A DNA stretch of 19,640 nt from positions 1 to 19,640 of the forward strand of contig JAISSM010000008.1 in the NCBI GenBank assembly GCA_031273075.1, written 5' to 3'. Each line of letters starts with the position of its first letter. Position 1 is the first letter of the stretch. Under the pieces are notes generated by a model. The model was not told where the DNA came from. It made no database searches and saw nothing but the letters and a program-made list of their open reading frames with translations. The stretch is from Rickettsiales bacterium (lineage in GTDB: Bacteria > Pseudomonadota > Alphaproteobacteria > Rs-D84). This document shows positions 1-8,542 of the stretch, in pieces. The position numbers and the translations under genes were made by a program.

Positions 1-5
1 AGTAG

Positions 6-11
6 TATTAT
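6..11 (+). promoter_or_regulatory. Possible -10 element of gatC promoter
   Basis: TATTAT lies 6 nt before the gatC ATG at 18 and there is no Shine-Dalgarno sequence in the remaining leader. If this is a -10 box, transcription would start at or very near the ATG. The -35 region is outside the window, so this is weak evidence on its own. Confidence 0.3.
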
Positions 12-17
12 ACAACT

Positions 18-314
18 ATGGCGTTCTCAAAACAACAATTACAAAAGTTCGCGCATCTTATTCGCATCGACGTGTCCGACGAAAAGCTTTCCGAGATGAA
101 AGTCGATTCCATAATCGAATGGCTTGACAAGGTGCAAAAGATAGACACAAAGGGCGTGGAACCGATGTTGTCCCCCGCGGAACACGGCCTTCCCATGCGC
201 GACGACGTCGTCACGGACGGCGGTTGCAGGGACGAGGTTCTTGCCAACGCCCCCGACAAGTCCGGCGTGCAAAGCGGGTATTTCGCGGTGCCCAAAATCA
301 TAAACGAAGAATAA
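18..314 (+). CDS. gatC: Asp-tRNA(Asn)/Glu-tRNA(Gln) amidotransferase subunit C
   Basis: This is the small subunit (98 aa, normal for the family) of the GatCAB complex, which converts misacylated Glu-tRNA(Gln) and/or Asp-tRNA(Asn) to the correct aminoacyl-tRNA in the cytoplasm. GatC wraps around GatA and helps it fold and bind GatB. The protein has the usual pattern: an N-terminal helical part (residues 5-45), the central V-E-P-M segment at about 47-50, an L-x-x-R-x-D-x-V motif at about 58-65, and a C-terminal tail ending F-x-V-P-K-I-I. It is followed after 3 nt by gatA, so the two are almost certainly translated together. Identity rests on sequence pattern plus operon context. Confidence 0.95.
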   Translation: MAFSKQQLQKFAHLIRIDVSDEKLSEMKVDSIIEWLDKVQKIDTKGVEPMLSPAEHGLPMRDDVVTDGGCRDEVLANAPDKSGVQSGYFAVPKIINEE

Positions 315-317
315 ACA

Positions 318-1769
318 ATGAGCGCGGAATTAATCGATTTAACCATAAAAGAGGCGCTTGTAAAATTAAAATCGCGCGAGGTTTCGGCCGCGGAACTGGC
401 CCGCGCGTATTTGGAGCGCATCGAAAAATACGGCGACGTTCTCAACTGTTACATAACGCGGACGCCGGAGCGCGCCCTTGCCGACGCCGCCGAGTCCGAC
501 AGGCGTTACAAGGACGGGACGGCGCGGCCGCTTGAAGGAATTCCGATAGGCATGAAGGATCTGTTCGCCACAAAAGGGATCCGCACAACGGCCGCATCCA
601 AAATCCTTGAAAATTTCGTTCCCGAATACGAGTCGACCGTTTCGCAAAAGTGCATCGACGCAGGCACCGTTCTTTTAGGCAAGACCAACTTGGACGAATT
701 CGCAATGGGGACGTTCAGCGACACCAGTTATTTCGGCGCGCCGGTAAATCCCTATAAGATCGAAAGGCGTTTGACCGCGGGTGGGTCGTCGGGCGGGTCG
801 GCCAGCGGCGTCGCGGGCGGGCTTTGCATTGCCGCGACCGGGACCGACACCGGCGGATCAATCAGATTTCCGTCCGCGATGACGGGGTTGGTCGGATTGA
901 AACCGACATACGGGTTTTGTTCGCGTTTCGGATGTATCGCGTATGCATCGTCGCTTGACTGTCCCGGGCCGATTGCGCGCACCGTCGATGACGCCGAATT
1001 GCTGCTTAAAGCAATAATGGGGCACGATTCGAAGGATTCCACAAGCGCATCGATTCCGCCGGCCGCGGTTCGTCCGATAAAGAAGGTCGGGGTAATAAAA
1101 GAGTTTTCAGGCGTCGAGATTTCGGAGGATATGAAAAGGCTTCAATCCTTACGGTTAAAGGAACTGAGCGATTCGGGGTATGAAATTATCGAGGTGTCGA
1201 TTCCCAATATTTTGGACGCCCTTGCCACGTATTACGTAATCGCGCCGGCGGAGGCTTCGTCCAATTTGGCGCGCTTTGACGGCGTAAGATACGGGTTTCG
1301 GAGCGAATCGGACGATCTTATAGACATGTATAAAAAGACGCGCGCCCTCGGGTTCGGCGAAGAGGTTCAGCGCCGCATGATCATCGGGACCGCCGTATTA
1401 TCCAGCGAGTCGTACGAGGTTTACTTTTTGCAGGCCGCGCGCGTGCGCCGCATGATCGCCGACGCTTTCAAGCGCGCGTTCGAACAGTGCGATGTCATTA
1501 TTTGTCCGTCAAGCGCAGGGCCGGCGATGCCGCTGTCATCCGATTTGACGCCGCTTGAATACTATGCGCTTGATCTTTTCACGATCACGATAAATTTGGT
1601 CGGAGTCCCGGCGGCGAGCGTTCCGTGCGGGCGGACCGCGGACGGATTGCCTTTGGGCCTTCAAGTGATCGGAAAAAGGTTCGACGATCTCGTCGTGCTT
1701 GACATGGCGCGGGAAATAGAGAAGTTGGCGAAACTTGATAATCGTCCGACAAAGGTTTTGGGGGTCTAA
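318..1769 (+). CDS. gatA: Asp-tRNA(Asn)/Glu-tRNA(Gln) amidotransferase subunit A
   Basis: This is the glutaminase subunit of GatCAB (483 aa, normal length), an amidase-signature enzyme that releases ammonia from glutamine and channels it to GatB. The Ser-cisSer-Lys triad is visible: Lys80 in P-I-G-M-K-D, Ser157 in the Gly/Ser-rich G-G-S-S-G-G segment, and nucleophile Ser181 in D-T-G-G-S-I-R. The spacing between the two serines (24) matches characterised GatA proteins as I recall them. The start is the ATG 3 nt after gatC; the stop is 1 nt before gatB. I see no sign of damage. Confidence 0.97.
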   Translation: MSAELIDLTIKEALVKLKSREVSAAELARAYLERIEKYGDVLNCYITRTPERALADAAESDRRYKDGTARPLEGIPIGMKDLFATKGIRTTAASKILENFVPEYESTVSQKCIDAGTVLLGKTNLDEFAMGTFSDTSYFGAPVNPYKIERRLTAGGSSGGSASGVAGGLCIAATGTDTGGSIRFPSAMTGLVGLKPTYGFCSRFGCIAYASSLDCPGPIARTVDDAELLLKAIMGHDSKDSTSASIPPAAVRPIKKVGVIKEFSGVEISEDMKRLQSLRLKELSDSGYEIIEVSIPNILDALATYYVIAPAEASSNLARFDGVRYGFRSESDDLIDMYKKTRALGFGEEVQRRMIIGTAVLSSESYEVYFLQAARVRRMIADAFKRAFEQCDVIICPSSAGPAMPLSSDLTPLEYYALDLFTITINLVGVPAASVPCGRTADGLPLGLQVIGKRFDDLVVLDMAREIEKLAKLDNRPTKVLGV

Positions 1770-1770
1770 G

Positions 1771-3318
1771 ATGTATGTCATAAAAGGCAAGACTTCTGAC
1801 TGGGAACTTGTGATCGGGTTGGAGACCCACATCGAGGTATTGTCCAAGTCCAAATTGTTTTCGGGCGCGTCGGCCGACTATAATCCCGGCGTCGCCCCCA
1901 ATGTTCAAGTGTCCATGGTCGACGCCGCGATGCCCGGCATGCTTCCCGTTCTTAACCGCGAGTGCGTGCGTCAAGCCATAAAGATGGGTTTCGGGCTTAA
2001 CGCCGATATTTCGAAAAAATCAAAGTTCGCCCGCAAGCAATATTTTTATCCCGATTTGCCGAGCGGGTATCAGATCTCGCAGCCCGCGGAAGAGCCGCCC
2101 ATCGTCGGGCGCGGTTTTATCGAGATCGTCGGAGAAGACAGCAATCCGAAAAAGATTCTTATTCAACGCGCGCATTTGGAGCAGGACGCCGGAAAGAACA
2201 AGCATGACGCGCATCCTTCGAAAAGTTTCGTAGACCTTAATCGTTCCGGCGTGGCGCTTCTTGAAATCGTCACGTTTTTGGACGTCGGCGGGAAGGAAAA
2301 AAACTCGTACATTCAATCGCCGGTCGAGGCGGAGCGCTATTTGCGCGAGGTCAGGTCTATCGCGCGCGCCCTTGGCGTTTCCAACGCCAATATGGAAGAG
2401 GGCAGCATGCGCGCCGACATCAATATTTCCGTTCGGCCGGTCGGCGAGAAAGTATTCCGCACCAGGACCGAGGTCAAGAACATGGTGTCGTTCAAGTTCA
2501 TAAAGGCCGCCATAGAATTCGAATCGCGCCGGCAGATCGAGATTTACGAGTCGGGCGGACGCGTTTCGCAGGACACTATGCGGTTCAATCAGAATGACGG
2601 CACGACGTCGGTCATGCGGTCGAAAGAAGACGCGCTTGATTATCGCTATTTCCCCGATCCGGATTTGTTGCCGCTTATAATCACGGACGAAGAGATAGAG
2701 TCGGTAAGGAAAACTATGCCGGAATTGCCCGCGGCGCGAAAAAAACGATATGCCGCCACGGGTCTTTCCGCGCCGGACGCGGATCGCATAGGCGAGGACA
2801 AGGAATTATATGAATTATTCGATGCGGTTGTCGGCGTGCCGGTTGTCGACGCGGCGGGCGCAGACGGAGTCGGCACGGCGGTCGCATCGGCGGCTGTCGC
2901 CGCCTCCGCCGTGCCCCCGGTGCGCGCGAAGATGGCCGCCAACTGGATTTTGGGAGATTTGTCCGCCAATCCGGAATATCGCATGTCCGCCGCAAATTTG
3001 GCGGAGCTTATCGACATGATAATGTCCAATGACATCAGCGGCAAGATCGCAAAAGATATTTTTGCAAAAATGGTCGCGGGCGAGTCCGGAAGTCCGCGCG
3101 AGATCGCCGACAAACACGGGCTTAAACAAACGACCGATCGCGGAGAGATAGAGGATGCGGTCGACAAGGTAATCGCCGAGAACGTCGCGAGCGTCGCCGA
3201 ATACAAGGCGGGCAAAGTCGGCCTTATCGGATTTTTCGTCGGACTTGTCCTCAAATCGACCGGCGGAAAGGCCAATCCGAAAATCGTCAACGAGATTTTG
3301 TTAAAGAAACTTGGATAG
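1771..3318 (+). CDS. gatB: Asp-tRNA(Asn)/Glu-tRNA(Gln) amidotransferase subunit B
   Basis: This subunit binds the tRNA and carries the kinase/amidotransferase site that activates the misacylated residue with ATP. The N-terminal V-I-G-L-E-T-H-I-E-V motif (residues 14-23), N-M-E-E-G-S-M-R (207-214) and D-Y-R-Y-F-P-D-P-D-L (290-299) are diagnostic, followed by the helical and YqeY-like C-terminal region. The ATG at 1771 is chosen because it is 1 nt after the gatA stop; an in-frame ATG at 1735 lies inside gatA. At 515 aa it is somewhat longer than usual. Extra length includes an Ala/Val-rich stretch at about residues 357-385, just before the conserved A-A-N-W-I-L-G-D segment. Confidence 0.96.
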   Translation: MYVIKGKTSDWELVIGLETHIEVLSKSKLFSGASADYNPGVAPNVQVSMVDAAMPGMLPVLNRECVRQAIKMGFGLNADISKKSKFARKQYFYPDLPSGYQISQPAEEPPIVGRGFIEIVGEDSNPKKILIQRAHLEQDAGKNKHDAHPSKSFVDLNRSGVALLEIVTFLDVGGKEKNSYIQSPVEAERYLREVRSIARALGVSNANMEEGSMRADINISVRPVGEKVFRTRTEVKNMVSFKFIKAAIEFESRRQIEIYESGGRVSQDTMRFNQNDGTTSVMRSKEDALDYRYFPDPDLLPLIITDEEIESVRKTMPELPAARKKRYAATGLSAPDADRIGEDKELYELFDAVVGVPVVDAAGADGVGTAVASAAVAASAVPPVRAKMAANWILGDLSANPEYRMSAANLAELIDMIMSNDISGKIAKDIFAKMVAGESGSPREIADKHGLKQTTDRGEIEDAVDKVIAENVASVAEYKAGKVGLIGFFVGLVLKSTGGKANPKIVNEILLKKLG

Positions 3319-3342
3319 AAGTTATCAATTAACAATGGATGT

Positions 3343-3545
3343 CGCGGGGCGTTGCCCCGCGTGCTTTATGGGACCCTATTCCCGCCTTCGCGGGAATGAC
3401 AAAAAAGAAAAAGCTGCGGGATGACAAAAAACAACGAAGTTGTTTTTTGTAAACCACCCCGCCCCTTCGGGGCACCCCTCCATAGAGGGGAACTTTAAGC
3501 TCCCCCTCGGCGGCGAAGCCGCCACTCCCCCTCAAGGAGGGGGAG
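3343..3545. repeat. Cluster of seven short hairpin repeats
   Basis: The gap between the convergent gatB and RND genes holds seven near-adjacent inverted repeats with 3-4 nt loops: 3343-3361 (8 bp stem, GTT loop), 3378-3397 (ATTCCCGC stem, CTTC loop), 3424-3450 (12 bp stem, GAA loop), 3461-3473 (GCCCC, TTC loop), 3475-3490 (CCCCTC, CATA loop), 3509-3523 (GGCGGC, GAA loop) and 3525-3545 (CTCCCCCTC, AAG loop). CTCCCCCTC occurs twice as a direct repeat (3500-3508 and 3525-3533). The pattern resembles REP-like intergenic elements. Some units could act as bidirectional terminators. No open frame here looks coding. Confidence 0.8.
3424..3450. terminator. Bidirectional terminator-like hairpin
   Basis: A perfect 12 bp inverted repeat (ACAAAAAACAAC, loop GAA, GTTGTTTTTTGT) sits between convergent genes. 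The A-rich left arm and T-rich right arm put a T run at the 3' side on either strand. It is a likely end point for gatCAB transcripts and, from the other side, for the efflux operon, although the stem itself has little GC. Confidence 0.5.
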
Positions 3546-3564
3546 ACAGGACTCTACGAGGGGG

Positions 3565-6500
3565 TTACCAGTTGCGGTTTATCATTTGTACGCCGAAGAT
3601 TTTTTCGCGCGCTTTCTCCACCAATATAAACAACGCCGGAGTCAATATGAACGACCATATGAGTCCGCCGATCATGCCGCCCACCAGCACCGCCGCCATC
3701 GAGATTTTGAATCCGCTTGTCGAAAACAGTTGCGGAAGCAGGCCCGCCACGATCGCGATCGTCGTCATAAGCACCATGCGGAATTTATCGATATAATTTT
3801 CCCAAAGCGCCTTGATCGGCTCGTGCCCCTTGTCGATTTGCTCCACCGTCGGCTGTAAAAGCAATATGTCGTTGTTCACCGCCAGGCCCACGAGCATGAT
3901 GATCGAAAGCATCGCCCCTATGTTTATCGTCGCGCCCGACAAAAACATGAACACGAACACGCCCACAAACGATGTGAATATCGAAAGCGCGATCGTGAAC
4001 GGATGCGATATGCTGTTCATTATCGCCGCAAGCAATATGAACGTCAGTATGGTCGCGAGTATGAACGTGTTCATAAGCTCGTTCGTGGATTCGTCCTGAA
4101 GCTCGCTCATTCCGCCGAACCTTACGCTTACCCCGTCGGGAAGGTCCATGTTTTTTATTTCCGCGTTTATTTTCGCGCGGACCGGGCCGATAGTCGATTT
4201 TCCAAGGTTCACGTATATTTCAGTTTGGCGAAGCTTGTTGACGCGCTGGATGTTCCGGCTTGCCGGTTTTAATTCCAGATCGCCCAATTCCGACACCGGG
4301 ACCATTCCGCGATTCGTTCCTATAAGGATGTCGCCGAACGCCTCGGCCGTTTTATATATTTTCGAAAACTCCACTATAAGCGGAAATTCTTCGCCCTTTT
4401 CGCGGAACTTCAACGTCGTATCGTCGCCGTACAATGCGGTTCTTATCGCGGTTCCGACCGCCGCGTTGCTCGCCCCCCAGGAGTTCATTTTGTTCTGGTT
4501 CGGTATGAACCTTATTTCGTCGTTCGACACCTGGGCCGCGAGTATCGCCGACTGGACCTCCTCCATTTGGTTTATCCTTGCAAGCAGATCGTCCGCCGCG
4601 CGTTCGCGCTCAATATCATCCTCGCCATACACATTGATCACCGTGTCCGCGAGGTTCGCGCCGCCGCCCGAAGTTTCGCCGGCCTTAACCTGAAACTCCG
4701 CGTCCGGTATTTCGGCAAGTTTCGCGACCAAACGCTGAGCGATGACCTTATCCGATTCGCGCATGGATTCCGGGATGAGATTCGCGGTTATGTTCACGTT
4801 CTGAAGCCCGCGCCGCCCGATTTTCGTCGCCGCGGACACCACTTCGGGAAATTCGGCCAGTTTTTCCTCTATGGCCACGGCAAGCTTGCGCGATTTTTCA
4901 TACGTCGATCCCATCGGCGCGCGCGCGAAAATTTGTATTTCGTCCGTGTCCGCCGACGGAGAAAACTCATTCCCCACGAACCGCATCAGCATCGCCGACG
5001 ATATCAAAAGCACCGCCGACAATCCGACCCACAGCCACGGGCGCCTTATTTGGGAATCAAAGCACGGCTTGAACCACGAAAGCGGCTTTTTCCTTTCCGA
5101 TTTCTTTTCCGCGTTTTTCGTCTTTTTCGTCGGGCGCAGGAACTTCGCGATCATCATCGGCGTCAGAGAATACGAGAACATCAGCGACGTAAGGGTCAAA
5201 TACACGACCGACATGCCGAACTGGTTCATAAACACGCCCATGATGCCCTCTATAAACGCAAGCGGCATGAAGACGACGATATTCGTGCTTGCCCCCGCGA
5301 GTATCGCGACGATCGTTCTTTTCGTGCCCTCTATCGCCGCCTCTTCGGCGTCCATGCCCTTTTCGTCCATAAGCAAAAGGGCCGATTCAATCAATATGAT
5401 CGCGTTCGCTATCAATGTGCCCAAGGCCGAGGCCAACGCCAAAAGGGTCATCATGTTTATCGAGAATCCGGAGAAGTCCATGAATAAAAATCCGGCGATG
5501 AGCGACGTCGGTATTACCGCCCCGGCTATGACGGTCGACCGCCAATTCCGCGTGAAGGCCAAAAGCACCAATATTGTCAGAAGCACGCCGATGCCGATTC
5601 CCCATATCGTCGATTCCACTTCGTTCCTTATCGATCGGGCGGAGTCCGTTACGATTTTTATTTCCGCCCCCGCGCCCAATTCCTTTTTGACCATTTCGTC
5701 GTATCTTGCGAGCCGCTTTTGCAGCAAGTCCGATATTCTGACCGCGTTCCCGTCCTCCGCCTTTATCACCGACATGATCATGACGTCCTCGTTGTTGAAA
5801 CGGCCGCCGTTGGCCGGGTCTTTCGATCCGTCCACAATGTCCGCTATGTCCCTGAGGGCGAACGTCATGCCCTCGCTTGTCGTCAGGTTCATATCGCCTA
5901 TCTGGTCCACCGTCGCAAATTCGCCCATAAAGCGCACCGCGTTCGACGAGAAATGGGTTTCTATTTTGCCGCCCGGGACATTAAGGTTATGCGCGCCGAT
6001 CGCGCTTAGAACCGACGTTATGGATATTCCCTTCGCCGTCATTCTCTGCGGGTCCAAAAACACGCGTATCGCGCGTTCGCGCCCGCCGAAGATCTCCACG
6101 TCCGCGACGCCCTCTATTCCGGTAATCCTCTGTGACAAAATCTTATCCACAAAGTAATACGCGTCGCGCAGGTCCGCGCCCGATATCGCCAGCTCCATCA
6201 CCGACGATTGGAGCATATTCAGTCTTTGGACGCGCGGCGTGTCAAGCGCCTCCGGAAGCTTGTGCATGATGGAGTCCACCATGCCTTTGATTTCCTGCTG
6301 TTTGTCCAGCGCGCGCTCGCCAAGGTTGAATTCCGTAAGTATGAACGCGTAATTGTCGTACACGTTCGATGTGATTTTCTTGATCCCGGAGACGCGCGAG
6401 ATGACGTTTTCGACCGGCTTTACGACCTGGGTTTCTATTTCCTCCGGCCCGGCGCCCGGGTATGTGAGCATCGCCGCGACCATCGGGAAATCCATCGGCG

Positions 6501-6606
6501 GCATGCGCTCCACATTCATTCTTTGAAACGACACGAATCCCATTATCGCCCAGAAGGCGACGAACATCAATGTGGTTACGGGGTGTTTTATAAAGAATTT
6601 TAACAT
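3565..6606 (-). CDS. RND-family efflux permease lacking the TM4 Asp pair
   Basis: This is a 1013 aa inner-membrane transporter of the AcrB/MdtC (HAE-1) type. It has the usual plan: TM1 (about 9-29), first periplasmic porter loop (about 30-333), TM2-6 (about 334-490), TM7 (about 523-545), second loop and TM8-12 (about 846-1000). Family segments such as P-G-A-G-P-E-E-I-E (50-58) and S-L-T-P-M-M (480-485) are clear. In AcrB the TM4 motif is L-V-D-D-A, carrying the proton-relay aspartates; here the aligned residues are L-I-A400-N401-A. The TM10 lysine position is Asn911, and Asp913 appears nearby. Genes upstream encode an adaptor-like protein (18 nt gap) and a TolC-like channel, forming one operon. 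Substrate cannot be inferred. Confidence 0.93.
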   Translation of the reverse strand: MLKFFIKHPVTTLMFVAFWAIMGFVSFQRMNVERMPPMDFPMVAAMLTYPGAGPEEIETQVVKPVENVISRVSGIKKITSNVYDNYAFILTEFNLGERALDKQQEIKGMVDSIMHKLPEALDTPRVQRLNMLQSSVMELAISGADLRDAYYFVDKILSQRITGIEGVADVEIFGGRERAIRVFLDPQRMTAKGISITSVLSAIGAHNLNVPGGKIETHFSSNAVRFMGEFATVDQIGDMNLTTSEGMTFALRDIADIVDGSKDPANGGRFNNEDVMIMSVIKAEDGNAVRISDLLQKRLARYDEMVKKELGAGAEIKIVTDSARSIRNEVESTIWGIGIGVLLTILVLLAFTRNWRSTVIAGAVIPTSLIAGFLFMDFSGFSINMMTLLALASALGTLIANAIILIESALLLMDEKGMDAEEAAIEGTKRTIVAILAGASTNIVVFMPLAFIEGIMGVFMNQFGMSVVYLTLTSLMFSYSLTPMMIAKFLRPTKKTKNAEKKSERKKPLSWFKPCFDSQIRRPWLWVGLSAVLLISSAMLMRFVGNEFSPSADTDEIQIFARAPMGSTYEKSRKLAVAIEEKLAEFPEVVSAATKIGRRGLQNVNITANLIPESMRESDKVIAQRLVAKLAEIPDAEFQVKAGETSGGGANLADTVINVYGEDDIERERAADDLLARINQMEEVQSAILAAQVSNDEIRFIPNQNKMNSWGASNAAVGTAIRTALYGDDTTLKFREKGEEFPLIVEFSKIYKTAEAFGDILIGTNRGMVPVSELGDLELKPASRNIQRVNKLRQTEIYVNLGKSTIGPVRAKINAEIKNMDLPDGVSVRFGGMSELQDESTNELMNTFILATILTFILLAAIMNSISHPFTIALSIFTSFVGVFVFMFLSGATINIGAMLSIIMLVGLAVNNDILLLQPTVEQIDKGHEPIKALWENYIDKFRMVLMTTIAIVAGLLPQLFSTSGFKISMAAVLVGGMIGGLIWSFILTPALFILVEKAREKIFGVQMINRNW

Positions 6607-6624
6607 CGTTATGCGCCTTATCCG

Positions 6625-7122
6625 CTATTTGACCGCGACTTTTTCGCCTTCGCGGAGGCCCGTCGCCACCACGCGCTCATTATCCTTCGCGACGATTTTC
6701 GCGTGTTCCGGGATCTCGGCGTCCAGCGGCAGGAAGAATCCCGTATACTTCTGTTCCACAAACACGCTTCCCGAGATGCGTTCCGAAAAGCGTATCACGA
6801 ACATTCCCGTGTCCAGGTCTATGCCGTTCGAAACGGATATGATCCTGGCCGTTTTGCCGCGGACTTTCTGTCCGACGCGGAATTTGCCGACGCGCCCGGT
6901 CGACACCAATGCGCGGCCGTTTCGGACATACAGCGGTTCCGAAAGAAAATCGGTCGTCCGCGCGGCTTCGACATAATTTCGCGGCACGCCTTTTTCGGCC
7001 TGAATGCGGACGACGTTGTTCACGGCGTACGATCCCTCTTTCCTTATGGACTGGACCCTGCGCCCGACGATCACGGAAAGGGACAGGACGGCGAGGAAGA
7101 CCGCGATTCTTTTCATTTTCAT
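6625..7122 (-). CDS. Very short periplasmic adaptor-like (MFP) protein
   Basis: This 165 aa protein has an N-terminal signal or membrane anchor (about residues 4-20) and then a segment resembling the beta-barrel and membrane-proximal part of RND periplasmic adaptors: I-D-L-D-T-G-M-F-V-I-R-F (about 100-111), a G-F-F-L-P-L-D-A strand, and a C-terminal V-A-T-G-L-R-E-G-E-K-V-A-V-K typical of adaptor ends. Ordinary adaptors run to about 350 aa or more. The alpha-helical hairpin and a complete lipoyl domain are not visible here. The start overlaps the tolC-like stop by ATGA, implying coupled translation, so it is probably expressed. It may be a minimal adaptor or a decayed one that stayed in frame. 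The adaptor assignment rests on weak motifs plus its position. Confidence 0.65.
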   Translation of the reverse strand: MKMKRIAVFLAVLSLSVIVGRRVQSIRKEGSYAVNNVVRIQAEKGVPRNYVEAARTTDFLSEPLYVRNGRALVSTGRVGKFRVGQKVRGKTARIISVSNGIDLDTGMFVIRFSERISGSVFVEQKYTGFFLPLDAEIPEHAKIVAKDNERVVATGLREGEKVAVK

Positions 7123-8408
7123 TTGTTTATTCCCGCTTCGAATTTCTTTATGTTTTCGGCCGCCGTAAGGATCTTGAGCTTTGCGGTAAGCACGGCCATT
7201 TCCATTTGCGACATCGATCTTTCGACGTCCGATAATTCGGTCGCGGAAGTTTGTCCCGCCAAAAAGCGCGCCGTCGACAATTTATACGCGCGTTCCGCCA
7301 GATCCGTCGCCGTTTTCAAGTCCTTCAACTGTTTTATCAGGTGCGCGTGGTTTTGGATCAGATCGTTATATTCCGCGGTTTTGAACCGTTTCGATTTGTC
7401 CAAATCTTCGCGCGCCATGATCGCACTCATCGCGCCCATCGTCGCGCCCGCGCGTTTTGATCCGCCGTCGAACAGCGTCCACTGCAATCCGACGCCGACG
7501 CTTGCCGCCTTTGTGTTCATAAGAGGATCATCCACAAGGTTGCCCGCCCTATCGGAAAAGGCGAGGTAATCGTATTTGGCCGTGGCCGCGATCGTCGGGA
7601 GGTATCCGGTATAATTCTGCCATTTTTCCGCGTCGTGGATTTTCGCCTGCATCTCGTATATGTCCCATTCAAGCGGCGACGGGCGGTTCGCCTTTACGCT
7701 TTGGAACGATTCCGGAAATTCCGTCGTAAGCGCGACCGGTTCTTCCTCTGTGATTCCGGCGTACGCCTTCAACATGCGGAACGCGGAATCGCGGTTGAAC
7801 TTCGCGTCCTCCAAATCTATTTCCCGCGCCGCCACGTCCGCGGAAATTTTTACGATATTACTTCGGTTCGCGCGTCCGGTCGCGGTCAATTTCGACTGGG
7901 CCGACCGCGTGTTCTTAAGCGCGCGTTCCGCGATCTTCACCATTTCGTCCGTCATTTTCGCGGCCCAATATATGTGTATCGCCGCCGCCCTTATTTCTAT
8001 TTCCGCGAGCCTCTTCGACGTTTCGGCGAGTTTAAGCCCGTTCCGCGCCATGTCCAAAGCGTATCCGATTTTGCCGAAAGTGTAAATCGGCATCGATGCC
8101 GACAGGCCGGCCGTTCCGATATTCATATGCGGCATAGTCGATCCCGGCTGAAGCGACGTTTGTATCGGAAGCTCAAACAAATTGGTCTGGTACGCCGCGG
8201 TCGCGTCTATTTTCGGGAATCTGCCCGAATGGGCGGCATTGAGCGCGGCCCGCATTTTTTCGATATTGGCCGCCGCTTTCTTGACGTCGTTCGACTGTTC
8301 CATAACAAGCGCGACCGTTGTGTCCAAAGACAGATTTCGCGCGTTCGCCGTATCGACGCCAATGAAAAAAATCGTTAAAAAAAATGCAAAAAAATTTGCC
8401 TTTTTCAT
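7119..8408 (-). CDS. TolC-family outer-membrane efflux protein
   Basis: This is the outer-membrane channel of the tripartite pump (429 aa). A signal peptide spans residues 1-23, ending A-N-A. The mature part is mostly long helices, with the two beta-strand segments of the OEP fold visible as G-L-S-A-S-M-P-I-Y-T-F-G-K and, in the second half, G-L-Q-W-T-L-F-D-G-G. The start at 8408 (M-K-K-A-N-F) is preferred over an in-frame start at 8450. The predicted -10 box at 8438-8443 lies between the two, and the shorter form begins exactly with the signal peptide. It is first in the operon; its stop overlaps the adaptor-like gene by 4 nt. Confidence 0.92.
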   Translation of the reverse strand: MKKANFFAFFLTIFFIGVDTANARNLSLDTTVALVMEQSNDVKKAAANIEKMRAALNAAHSGRFPKIDATAAYQTNLFELPIQTSLQPGSTMPHMNIGTAGLSASMPIYTFGKIGYALDMARNGLKLAETSKRLAEIEIRAAAIHIYWAAKMTDEMVKIAERALKNTRSAQSKLTATGRANRSNIVKISADVAAREIDLEDAKFNRDSAFRMLKAYAGITEEEPVALTTEFPESFQSVKANRPSPLEWDIYEMQAKIHDAEKWQNYTGYLPTIAATAKYDYLAFSDRAGNLVDDPLMNTKAASVGVGLQWTLFDGGSKRAGATMGAMSAIMAREDLDKSKRFKTAEYNDLIQNHAHLIKQLKDLKTATDLAERAYKLSTARFLAGQTSATELSDVERSMSQMEMAVLTAKLKILTAAENIKKFEAGINK

Positions 8409-8437
8409 TTTGTTTTCCGTTTTAGCGCATTTGGCGC

Positions 8438-8466
8438 ATTGTAGTGACAAAACGGCCGGAAGTCAA
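8438..8466 (-). promoter_or_regulatory. Sigma70-type promoter of efflux operon
   Basis: Reading the minus strand, -35 TTGACT (8466-8461), a 17 nt spacer and -10 TACAAT (8443-8438) form a strong sigma70-like promoter. Transcription would start near 8431, giving a leader of about 23 nt before the tolC-like ATG at 8408. This promoter decides the tolC start. Confidence 0.75.
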
Positions 8467-8542
8467 TGTAAAACTGGAGCGAGGGCCGCCGTTTTGACAA
8501 GCGATGATTTTAATATAAGCTCAACCACCGGGAATGTATCTT

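Noticed and set aside
1735..1770. Upstream in-frame ATG extending gatB by 12 codons
   Set aside because: It lies inside gatA and adds residues not typical of GatB; the ATG at 1771 sits 1 nt after the gatA stop and begins shortly before the conserved motif.
2646..3335. 229-codon minus-strand frame opposite gatB
   Set aside because: The Ser/Ala/Ile-rich translation has no motifs and lies wholly antisense to a conserved housekeeping gene.
3343..3545. Could the hairpin cluster be a CRISPR array?
   Set aside because: The stems differ from one another and there are no equal-length repeats and spacers.
4871..6157. Long open frame (428 codons) on the plus strand opposite the RND gene
   Set aside because: It is antisense to a clear RND permease, has no family motifs and no ribosome-binding site; strong codon bias in the real gene keeps this frame open.
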